A stretch of DNA of 64,000 bases from Bacteroidota bacterium. Lineage in GTDB: Bacteria; Bacteroidota; Bacteroidia; Palsa-965. The stretch spans positions 1 to 64,000 of the forward strand of contig JADBYT010000018.1 of NCBI GenBank assembly GCA_020402865.1, in the 5' to 3' direction. Positions 1 through 8,100 of this stretch are shown here, one piece after another. Under the pieces are notes generated by a model, which had not been told where the DNA came from, did not search any database, and was given only the letters and a program-made list of their open reading frames with translations. Positions within the stretch are counted from its first letter, which is position 1. Every line of letters starts with the position of its first letter. Made by a program: the position numbers and the translations under genes.

Positions 1-1
1 C

Positions 2-145
2 CGGCGGGGCTTTCGCTTCCTGAAGGGGCCGATCTTCTGCCAATTGCTGATGGCCGATGAAATCAACCGCGCCTCGCCCCGCACGCAATCCGCCCTTTTG
101 CAGGCCATGCAGGAACAGCGCACTCATGGACATCAGCGATTTTAA
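2..145 (+). pseudogene. MoxR-type AAA+ ATPase fragment, 5' end outside window
   Basis: The frame open from base 2 reads through a MoxR-like Walker B region with the string [15 protein letters not shown] followed by [10 protein letters not shown], which is diagnostic of MoxR-family AAA+ ATPases (ATP-dependent chaperones that often act with von Willebrand proteins). It should continue for about 200 residues, but after the glutamine-rich helix it becomes unrelated and stops at 143-145. The next bases belong to a superoxide dismutase in another frame. The start lies outside the window. Either a deletion fused two genes or the assembly is chimeric here; the sequence alone cannot decide. Confidence 0.75.
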
Positions 146-284
146 AGGCCGCCCGGTGCTGGCGCTCGATGTGTGGGAACATGCCTATTATCTCCACTAC
201 CAGAACCGCCGCCCCGATTATATCAATGCATTCTGGAATGTGGTAAACTGGGATAAGGCCGGTGAGTTGTTTGCCAATGGGTAA
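117..284 (+). pseudogene. Fe/Mn superoxide dismutase, C-terminal fragment
   Basis: This frame encodes only the last roughly 55 residues of an iron/manganese superoxide dismutase. The signature DVWEHAYYL carries the Asp and His that are the last two metal ligands, and it is followed by [18 protein letters not shown], typical of the family end. The N-terminal domain with the first two histidine ligands is absent, so this piece cannot be an active enzyme. An ATG at 57 is in frame, but the residues between 57 and about 116 are MoxR DNA read out of frame. The join to MoxR lies near 114-122. Confidence 0.8.
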
Positions 285-298
285 GTAAATTCTTTAAC

Positions 299-556
299 AT
301 GATACCCGCTCTCATTCTGCTTTTTCTGCACAGTGTACTTGCCGTATTCGCTATACGCGTATTGAACAAAAGCCATGTGTTTACTGAGCGTGTGCGAAAG
401 ACCCATCAGTGGCTTTGCCTGCTTGTGCCTTTTTTGTGGAGCCTTTTTACGCTGGCCGCTTCCAGGTCAAAAGCTCCTGAAGTAATGGCCAGCCATGTAC
501 GCAGACGAGTACGCTCCGATGAATCGCCGGAAATGACAGGTAATTACGTCGGCTGA
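299..556 (+). CDS. small membrane protein, unknown
   Basis: An 85-residue product with two probable membrane segments (about residues 3-21 and 36-54), separated by a short basic loop, and a charged C-terminal tail rich in Arg and Ser. I do not recognise the family; the layout is like many two-helix inner-membrane proteins of Bacteroidota. It starts 14 bases after the SOD tail and is followed 26 bases later by the HEAT-repeat gene on the same strand. No clear ribosome-binding site is seen, which is normal for this phylum. Confidence 0.5.
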   Translation: MIPALILLFLHSVLAVFAIRVLNKSHVFTERVRKTHQWLCLLVPFLWSLFTLAASRSKAPEVMASHVRRRVRSDESPEMTGNYVG

Positions 557-582
557 TTTGCAGCAGGAAAACGTTTATAAAT

Positions 583-1101
583 ATGACCATTGCTGATGTG
601 TTGGCCGGCAAAGCCACCAAACCCAAACAAAAAACGGAATTGCTGAGCAGTATGCTGCTCAACAAACAAATTACACCCGCTCAGCTTACTGAGTTTGCAG
701 CATCAGCAAAAGACCCGGCAAAAGCCACCTGCATTGAGGCACTTGAGTTTGCCACTATGCAGCAGCCTGAAATTGCAGATGAAGCGGCTTTTTCATTCGT
801 AATTACCACACTGGCAGCCAAAGCGCCCCGCATTAAATGGGAATCGGCAAAAGTGATTGGTAATACGGCATCACTTTTCCCAAACAAACTCGACGAAGCC
901 ATTGCCGCATTGCTGGGCAATACTACACACACCGGCACCGTAGTGCGCTGGAGCGCGGCATTTGCCCTCAGCGAAATACTCAAACTCGGCACCCCACATC
1001 AGAAATCATTGCGCCCTGCGCTGGAACAGGTGTGCGAAAAGGAAGAAAAAAACAGCATCCGCAAAATTTACCTCGCTGCATTCAAAAAAGCGGGCAAATA
1101 A
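583..1101 (+). CDS. HEAT-repeat protein
   Basis: A 172-residue, mostly helical, soluble protein without a signal peptide. Paired amphipathic helices with the HEAT rhythm are visible: stretches such as RWSAAFALSEILKLG, preceded by DEAIAALLG and KWESAKVIGNTA. HEAT proteins are protein-binding scaffolds, so a partner is expected, but the sequence does not name it. It lies 8 bases upstream of a pentapeptide-repeat gene in the same direction, so the two are probably co-transcribed. No catalytic motif is seen. Its specific function is unknown. Confidence 0.7.
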   Translation: MTIADVLAGKATKPKQKTELLSSMLLNKQITPAQLTEFAASAKDPAKATCIEALEFATMQQPEIADEAAFSFVITTLAAKAPRIKWESAKVIGNTASLFPNKLDEAIAALLGNTTHTGTVVRWSAAFALSEILKLGTPHQKSLRPALEQVCEKEEKNSIRKIYLAAFKKAGK

Positions 1102-1109
1102 CTTACCTC

Positions 1110-1682
1110 ATGCCGCTCCTCACCGAAAACCAAACCATAACCCGCCAAACCTACACCGAAACCGGCTTCCCCAAAGGCGAATACATGGCCTGCACATTTG
1201 AGCACTGCGACTTTTCAAAAGCAAATCTTTCTGCGGTTGATTTTGTCGATTGCCGCTTCCTGCACTGCAACCTCTCGCTGGCCGATGTAAAAAACACAGC
1301 CTTCAAAAACTGCATATTCGAACACAGTAAAGTAACAGGCGTAAATTTCGGCGAATGCAATCCCTTTATGTTTTCGGTTGCCTTCCTGCACAGCATACTC
1401 GATTACTCGGTATTCTTCAAACAGAAAATGAAGAAAACCGTGTTCACCTCCTGCTCGCTCAAACAAACCGATTTCGAAGAAACCGACCTCACTGAGGCGG
1501 TGTTTGACAATTGCGATTTAACCGGGGCCAATTTTTACAAAACCATTCTCGATAAAGCCGACCTGCGCACCGCCTCCAGTTTTGACATTGACCCCGAACA
1601 AAACAAACTCAAAAAAGCCCGCTTCTCGCTCACTTCACTGCCGGGTTTGCTGGGGAAATACGACCTGAAAATTGAACCTTAA
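1110..1682 (+). CDS. pentapeptide-repeat protein
   Basis: I place the start at 1110, 8 bases after the HEAT gene, because upstream residues in this frame are that gene read out of frame. The 190-residue product is built of A(D/N)LxX-type pentapeptides, for example CDFSKANLSAVDF, ADVKNTAF and CDLTGANFYKTILDKADL, which fold into a right-handed quadrilateral beta-helix. The hydrophobic end (LPGLLGKYDL) resembles the C-terminal dimerisation helix of Qnr/McbG-like proteins, which mimic DNA and bind gyrase. That similarity is from pattern only. Calling it a quinolone-protection protein would be over-interpretation. Confidence 0.8.
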   Translation: MPLLTENQTITRQTYTETGFPKGEYMACTFEHCDFSKANLSAVDFVDCRFLHCNLSLADVKNTAFKNCIFEHSKVTGVNFGECNPFMFSVAFLHSILDYSVFFKQKMKKTVFTSCSLKQTDFEETDLTEAVFDNCDLTGANFYKTILDKADLRTASSFDIDPEQNKLKKARFSLTSLPGLLGKYDLKIEP

Positions 1683-1771
1683 TAAAGCCTTCCCCGGCAT
1701 TTTTCACCAAAATTCCAGCGTGGCAGTGCCAAAACCGGCCCTCACGCCCACTCCCACACTGAAAAAAACCT

Positions 1772-1779
1772 TACCTTTG
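1772..1779 (+). promoter_or_regulatory. -7 box TACCTTTG upstream of tatA
   Basis: The sequence TACCTTTG matches the Bacteroidota -7 consensus TAnnTTTG. It lies 20 bases before the tatA start codon, so transcription should begin about 10-15 bases upstream of ATG. I do not see a convincing -33 TTTG element. Confidence 0.5.
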
Positions 1780-1799
1780 CTGTTCAATCTTCTACGATC

Positions 1800-1994
1800 A
1801 TGACATCGTTAACCATCTTAGGTGCTTTCGGTTTGGGAACCGGAGAATTAGTAATCATCCTCGTTGTGGTACTGCTTCTTTTCGGCGGCACCAAAATTCC
1901 GCAGCTTATGCGCGGTCTGGGCCGGGGTGTAAAAGAGTTTAAAGACGCTTCAAAAGGCGTTGACAGCAACACGCCTGAACAGAAAAAAGATTAA
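1800..1994 (+). CDS. tatA: twin-arginine translocase subunit TatA/E
   Basis: A 64-residue protein with one N-terminal membrane helix (about residues 13-28, [18 protein letters not shown]), then the conserved [21 protein letters not shown] amphipathic helix split by a Gly hinge, then a charged tail. This is the standard TatA/E architecture. TatA oligomers form the passage through which folded proteins cross the inner membrane with TatBC. No tatC is nearby, so the translocase genes are dispersed in this genome. gatA follows 56 bases downstream. Confidence 0.93.
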   Translation: MTSLTILGAFGLGTGELVIILVVVLLLFGGTKIPQLMRGLGRGVKEFKDASKGVDSNTPEQKKD

Positions 1995-2050
1995 TTCAAC
2001 AACCCGCGCCCGCAGGCCGGATTGATTCATGCACAGCGGGCTTACCACGT

Positions 2051-3487
2051 ATGGCATCGCCTGTGAATTCCTATTCTTCTCTTGCCGCCGTTCGTGCGGA
2101 TTTATTCAGCGGCCGTGTAACCTGCGCCGCATTGGTTGAGGCATATATCGAGCGCATTGCGGCCAATACGCACCTCAACATTTTCCTCGAAGTTTTTGCC
2201 GACACCGCCCGCGCGCAGGCCAAAGCGGTTGATGCCAAAGTAGCCGCCGGTACTGCCGGTGCGCTTGCAGGCATGGTGATCGGCCTCAAAGACAATATCT
2301 GCGTAAACGGGCACAAGGTCTCGGCCTCGTCAAAAATCCTCGAAGGCTTTGTTTCGCCCTACACATCTACCGTGGCGCAACGCCTGCTCGATGCCGATGC
2401 CATAATCATTGGCCGCACCAATTGCGACGAGTTTGCCATGGGCAGCTCCAACGAAAACTCGGCTTTTGGCACCGTAAAAAACCCGCACGACATTACCCGC
2501 GTACCCGGCGGCTCATCGGGCGGTTCGGCAGCAGCCGTGGCGGCCGATCTCTGTCTGGCCACACTCGGCACTGATACCGGAGGCTCAATCCGTCAGCCAG
2601 CCTCGTTTTGCGGCGTGGTTGGGCTTAAGCCTACTTACGGACGGGTATCGCGCTGGGGCATCATTGCCTACGCTTCGTCGTTCGATCAGGTGGGGCCCAT
2701 TACTAAAAATGTGGACGATGCCGCTGCCATTCTCGAAGTCATTGCCGGTATGGATGAATACGACGGCACACTGTCGTCGCAGCCGGTTGAGACTTACACG
2801 CAAAAGCTCGATGCGCCCAAAGCCTTACGCATTGCTGTGCTCGACGAAGGCCTGAACAGCGAAGGGCTCGACACCGAAATACGCGCCACCATGCACAAGC
2901 GTATTGAGCAGCTGCGCGCGCTCGGCCACACGGTAGAAACGGTGAAGTTTCCCTATCTCGATTACCTCGTGCCTGCGTACTACGTGCTCACCACTGCCGA
3001 GGCATCAAGCAACCTCGCCCGTTTCGACGGCATCCGCTACGGCTACCGCAGCCCCAATGCCACCGACCTCGAATCAACCTACAAAAAATCGCGCAGCGAA
3101 GGCTTCGGGCCTGAGGTAAAACGCCGCATCATGCTGGGCACTTTTGTACTCAGCGCCGGCTTCTACGATGCTTATTACTCCAAAGGCCAGAAAGTACGCC
3201 GCCTGCTGCGCGACAAAACCAACGAAATTCTGGCGCAGTACGATGCCATTTTGCTGCCCAGCACGCCCGGAGCAGCATTCCAGTTCGGCGCCAACTCCGC
3301 CGATCCCATCAAAATGTACCTCGAAGACATTTTCACCGTGCAAGCTAACCTCACGGGCATTCCGGCCATTTCAGTTCCCGCCGGTAAAACCGCTGCCGGT
3401 TTGCCTTTCGGGGTACAGCTGATGAGTGCCAATTTTACCGAGAGCAAATTGCTGGCACTGGCTAAGGTGGTGGAAGCGTTGGGGTAA
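2051..3487 (+). CDS. gatA: Asp-tRNA(Asn)/Glu-tRNA(Gln) amidotransferase subunit A
   Basis: A 478-residue amidase-signature protein. The Ser-cisSer-Lys triad is visible: Lys80 in GLKDNI, the glycine/serine loop GGSSGGSA around 153-160, and the nucleophile Ser179 in TDTGGSIRQP. As GatA of the GatCAB complex it releases ammonia from glutamine to amidate Glu-tRNA(Gln) and Asp-tRNA(Asn) in the cytoplasm. Length and C-terminal motif (GIPAISVPAG, GLPFGVQLM) are normal. gatB and gatC are not adjacent, which is common. A strong hairpin terminator follows the gene. Confidence 0.95.
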   Translation: MASPVNSYSSLAAVRADLFSGRVTCAALVEAYIERIAANTHLNIFLEVFADTARAQAKAVDAKVAAGTAGALAGMVIGLKDNICVNGHKVSASSKILEGFVSPYTSTVAQRLLDADAIIIGRTNCDEFAMGSSNENSAFGTVKNPHDITRVPGGSSGGSAAAVAADLCLATLGTDTGGSIRQPASFCGVVGLKPTYGRVSRWGIIAYASSFDQVGPITKNVDDAAAILEVIAGMDEYDGTLSSQPVETYTQKLDAPKALRIAVLDEGLNSEGLDTEIRATMHKRIEQLRALGHTVETVKFPYLDYLVPAYYVLTTAEASSNLARFDGIRYGYRSPNATDLESTYKKSRSEGFGPEVKRRIMLGTFVLSAGFYDAYYSKGQKVRRLLRDKTNEILAQYDAILLPSTPGAAFQFGANSADPIKMYLEDIFTVQANLTGIPAISVPAGKTAAGLPFGVQLMSANFTESKLLALAKVVEALG

Positions 3488-3543
3488 AGAATTGTAAGTA
3501 AGAAATCACGAAAACAACCCGAAAAGCATAATTCAATCATAGA

Positions 3544-3578
3544 ACCAGCAGCAGGCAAAACCGGCTGCTGGTTTTTTA
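3544..3578 (+). terminator. rho-independent terminator after gatA
   Basis: ACCAGCAGC at 3544-3552 pairs with GCTGCTGGT at 3564-3572 (9 bp, 11-base loop) and is followed by a T run. It closes gatA and separates it from the atypical DNA that follows. Confidence 0.85.
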
Positions 3579-3846
3579 TTTGTGTTTTCTGTATTAGCAA
3601 GCTGTTTTTCAGGCTGCACGCGGCGTAATCTTTAATACAGGTGTTAAGAAGTGGATGTAGTACAAAAAAGCTTATTTTGTACTTGAAAACAAGTAGGCTT
3701 TGTTTTCTGTCAACCTCAACCAGAAATAACTTAACACGAAGAAAAATCTGCGTTACATGTTTACGTAAACGATTTGACTTCATCTATAAAACTCCTTTGT
3801 GCGGGTATTGCCAGCACAACTACTGTATTACGTAATCAAAAAAGGT
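3579..3846. other. gene-free stretch with three inverted repeats
   Basis: This AT-rich stretch between gatA and the EEP gene shows no convincing gene. It holds GTACAAAA/TTTTGTAC (3660-3682, 7-base loop), GAAAACA/TGTTTTC (3685-3707) and the perfect palindrome GTTTACGTAAAC (3759-3770). The first two could be adjacent RNA stem-loops, or operator-like or recombination sites at the edge of the accessory block. I see no T run after them, so they are not obvious terminators. Confidence 0.5.
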
Positions 3847-5115
3847 ATGAACGAATTAAAATGTATGTTTTGGAATGTGCGGAATCTTACGCTTCAAATG
3901 AGCCGGAAAGGAAAACAAGGAGGACTCATTAAGCCTAATCAAAGGATTAATGCTATTTGCAAATTAATGGTGAGCTACGACCTTAATTTTTTGCTTGAAA
4001 CTGGAGATAAAAGAATTGATTATCAAATTAAACAATATATAAAATATCAAATAGGGGCTAAATATCAATTATTAACTATAGACACTTTCGGGGAATCGTA
4101 TTTTATCATTTATGACGAAAAAAAATGCTGTTTTGATCAAAACGGTCTTTTTGGTTTGACAACGATTAAATCAACGAAAATTCGGCAGGGCTTTTGGGTT
4201 AAACTAAAACAGACCAACTTGGTTTTTGCCGTATTACACGCCCCATCTCCTTCTATGCGAGTAGAAGATAGAGCACAAGTTATACAGGCCGCAAAACAGC
4301 AACTTTTAACGGCACGTCAACAAAAATATAATGTAATATTTTTTGGCGACTTAAATTTCAAACGAACAGAGTATGGTAAAATTCGGGAGAGCTTAAACCC
4401 TGATTTTACGCATAGAGGCCCTTTTGAACTTGACAACACCACACCATTAAAAACAAGCTTAAAAACATTTCGGACAATAATTAAAAGTGGTGACGAAGAA
4501 AGTCAGCCTTATGATCAGGTTTGGCTCAGCAAAGCAAACGTTGGCGAACCACAAATAAACCTTAAAAATGTTAAGAAACCAGAAAACGTGTATTCAATAT
4601 TAACATTTCCGGTGACTATAGAATTTATTGAAAATGGGCTGTTAAAAGATTTAGAAGATGATGTCAAAAACTATTGTAGTTATTTATATTTAAAAACAAA
4701 AAGACATCAATATAACGGGTCGTTTGTGTCCCTGAGTCATGAACTCGGTTATTTGCAAACATCAATACAAGACTATAAGAAATTATATACATCAAAAACA
4801 TACTTACTAAGTGCAACAATAAAAAAAACGTGGCAAGAAATAGATGAATTGTTGATCTATTTTTCAAATAAAAGAATAATAAAATATCGAAATGAAGGTA
4901 GTCTTGATTTTTCAATTTCTGAATTAAAAAAAGCTAAATTATCACGTTATCAATATGAAACAGTAGTCAAAGATATTATTAGTACAAGAAAAAAGATCGA
5001 TATAATATCCGCCTATTTGGAGGATAAGGATGATAAAGTAAAGGATCTTAATGCAGCCTGCTTTGAATACGGCATGAGCGACCACTTTCCTATTGAATTT
5101 ACTGTTCAGTATTGA
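3847..5115 (+). CDS. endonuclease/exonuclease/phosphatase (EEP) fold protein with helical insertion
   Basis: I choose the ATG at 3847 because the EEP fold begins at once (FWNVRNL, with metal-site Asn10). The frame is open back to 3799, but those residues look non-coding. Other fold marks are Glu51 (LLETG), His131 (VLHAP), Asp168 and Asn170 in FFGDLNF, Asp223 in YDQVW, and the closing Asp412-His413 pair in MSDHFP. This is the DNase I/exonuclease III superfamily, which cleaves phosphodiester or phosphate bonds with Mg2+. About 160 residues of Lys/Tyr-rich helical sequence (about 245-405) are inserted before the final SDH motif, which is unusual. There is no signal peptide. The gene is far more AT-rich than gatA or the downstream genes, suggesting transfer. 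The substrate is unknown. Confidence 0.75.
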   Translation: MNELKCMFWNVRNLTLQMSRKGKQGGLIKPNQRINAICKLMVSYDLNFLLETGDKRIDYQIKQYIKYQIGAKYQLLTIDTFGESYFIIYDEKKCCFDQNGLFGLTTIKSTKIRQGFWVKLKQTNLVFAVLHAPSPSMRVEDRAQVIQAAKQQLLTARQQKYNVIFFGDLNFKRTEYGKIRESLNPDFTHRGPFELDNTTPLKTSLKTFRTIIKSGDEESQPYDQVWLSKANVGEPQINLKNVKKPENVYSILTFPVTIEFIENGLLKDLEDDVKNYCSYLYLKTKRHQYNGSFVSLSHELGYLQTSIQDYKKLYTSKTYLLSATIKKTWQEIDELLIYFSNKRIIKYRNEGSLDFSISELKKAKLSRYQYETVVKDIISTRKKIDIISAYLEDKDDKVKDLNAACFEYGMSDHFPIEFTVQY

Positions 5116-5175
5116 TTAAGCCTCATAAGTCATTGTTGCAGCATCATTCTCATTTAATCTTCAACACGCATTCAG

Positions 5176-8100
5176 ATGGTATTTAGCGAAATAGAAGCGA
5201 AGGTAAAAAACCAATTAGCAGGCAGCACGTTTTTCATTACGCAGAACGATTTGCCGGGCATTGCCACAGAAAAGATGTTTCGTGATTTTTTCCCGACACT
5301 TCGGCTCGACCTTACACTTGTTAACGCAGCGTATTCTGAATCGGAAATAGTGGTAAGCGGAACCTTGCAGCAGGAGTTTTTGGGCGTTTCGAATTTACGG
5401 GCGCAATTATTTTTCAGTGTAAAGGATGATTCTCCCCGACTTCGCATACGGTTCAGCAATTTTCCCGAAGACTGGCACATAGCAAAAAGCATCCCTTTGC
5501 TTGCAGATACAGCCGTAGCCGAGCCGCCTTATTTTCAGCCGGTATTTGAGCTTGATTCCGCAAATGAAAATCCGTTACCGGAAGATTTTCAGCTTCCTTG
5601 GGGGTATAAACCCGACCCGATTATTGCTGAAACCAGTATTAAGCGAGGTCTCACATTCGAGGCAAAAGTTGCGCTAAGAAATTTACCCCCGTCGTTTTCA
5701 TGGCTGGCGCTTTCAAGTACAGTTGAGCATATAACTATAGGCGGGCCAATTGAAATAAGAGACGGATTCCCGAAACTTTGGTTCAGCAGCAGTAGTTGGG
5801 ATTTTGGCATAAATGATATGACACTGCCGCTGGTTTTGCAAGTGGTGGCATTGCTGCCCGATGGTAATGCCTTTCGGGGCAATGATGTTCCTGTTGACTT
5901 TGGCCGGCTTGAAACATACATCAACAGAACGCTTAACGGGCAGTTGTTCCGTATTCCGCTTGCGGCTTCTTTTGGCGCAATGCAAACGCTGTTTCTAAAC
6001 CTCGAAAGCGATTTCGGGATAAATACTCAGCCATTATTACTGAGTGACCTTGCCGCGTTAATCGGGCTTCCTGAGGCTGATTCGCTTTTCCCGGAATTTT
6101 TTCCGCAGCCGGAAAATCTTTCACTTCAAAAAATCGGGTTCGATCTTCTTACAGATCCTCCCGGCTTGCAAAGTGCGTATGCCGAAATAGCAACCTCGTC
6201 GGTAATCCGGCTTTTTACCAACCGGCTTGTGCTTTCCGGAATGAGCGCCAAATTTATTCTGAGTGCCGATGAAGATGGGTTGCCCTCAGGCAGCGCAGTG
6301 CTCTTTATGAAAGCAGCATTTCTGGGCAACGAAATGGAGGGTTACCTTACACTTCCTCAGGGCGATTTGGGCTGCTACATTGCCGAAGGTCAAACGGTTG
6401 ATCTCAAGCCACTGGTTCAGAACATACTGGGTGTTGAACTTGACGAAATGCCTGACGCGGTTTGTACCGACTTCAATTTCGGAGCAAGTGTAACCGAGCA
6501 AACGTTTTCCCTGTCGGGAGAAATACAGCAGAACTGGAATATTAATCTTGGTGGTGAAGTTGCTGTATTTAAAAAGCTACAGTTTGAAATACAACGTGAT
6601 CGAGAAGAACTTCCTGCAGAAACAGAAGAAGCGCCGATTGTTTACACTTACCCGGTTTCCGGCCGTATATACGGAGAGCTTCAAATTGACGAAATTCTGT
6701 TTTATGCCAGTGCCTATCTAAATTCTGCAGCAGAGGGCTGGGTGTTTGAATGCGGAAATTACGAAGGCGATTTACCGGTAACTAAACTTGTAAATAGTGT
6801 AGGCAACGCATTTGGAGCAACAGCCGAGTTTCCGATACCCGATGTGTCGGTGTATAACTTGAAGCTAAGGTTTGAAAAAAACACAAAGCACTTTAGCATT
6901 AAAGCGTATGTAAAAACCAACGAACCAATAAGTATCGGGCCTGCTGTTTTTAATGTGATTACGTTTATTGACCTGAACAGTAAAAAAAATCCGGCCACTG
7001 GAAAAACGTCAATTGCCGGTAATATCGAATGCCGGATTGCTATCGGCGAAGCCTTGTTCACCGTCTCGTACGTCATCGGGAACAACAAATTACTTTCAGG
7101 CGCGTGGCAAACGACTGATGGAGAAACAATATCGCTTGCAGATTTTGTAGCATTATTTGGAATTGATGCCTTACCGGAGTTGCCGGTTGATTTTCACTTT
7201 TCAAAGGCATCGTTTTCGTATAGAAGCGATAAAAAAGAATTTACATTAGCCGCAGTTTCCGATGAATTTGGAGATGCCTCACTTCGCGCATTTCAGGACA
7301 CGAATAAAAAATGGTGTTTTGAATTTGCTATGAAATTGGGCAGTATCACCAAACTACCGGTTATTGGCGAACAGCTTAAAGAACTGGGTGATATTGTAAA
7401 AGAGGTAAGTCTTCAGATCAATTCGCCGGCAGGTACAAAACCATATCATGTTGCTCTTGGCGTAGGAGTCGGGTTGCCTGAAGAGTTGAACATGCTGTTT
7501 GGCGCCGATAAAAACGGAGCACCAAAATACCGCATTTTCAAAACATACGATTCACAAAATCCGGGCTATACAATTATTGATACACGTTTCACCCGAAACG
7601 AAACCGGAACCCGGCTTCAGTTGCTTGACAGTCCGTTGCAAAGTGTAGATGCCGTTGTGCAAAACGGTAAAACCTGGCTGCCATTTGATTTTGGTGATTG
7701 TGGCGCTGGCCGCATCGAAATGCCGACGTTTAGCTATAACGAGGCCGCCCGAAGTTTTTCTGCCTCAGGAGGATTTGAAATTACACGCACACTTGCCATT
7801 CCTCTCAGACTACTAAAAAGCCTTTTACAGAATTGTGGCCTGGATGTTTTGAATAAAGCATTGCCTGATACGATTCCGCTGCGCGATATACGACTTGTGG
7901 ATGCAAGCGGGAATTTCCGCTTTTCCGAATTGAATGTGCCGCCGGCCGTTGCAGACGTGCTTAAAATAATTAACAGCAGAACCGATAAGCTGCCAGATCG
8001 TTTCAAGGCATACTTCAATATCGCTATACCCAAAGCGCTTTCGTTTGAAATAGCCTATGGGCAAGGCCTCAGCAACCTTATGCTGAAGCTGGCTGTACCA

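Noticed and set aside
1110-1682. Calling the pentapeptide-repeat protein a Qnr resistance determinant
   Set aside because: Only the repeat and a hydrophobic end are shared; known Qnr proteins have defined loops that cannot be identified here.
3799-3846. Earlier ATG for the EEP-fold gene
   Set aside because: The extra 16 residues lie in the palindrome-rich intergenic region and the fold begins immediately at 3847.
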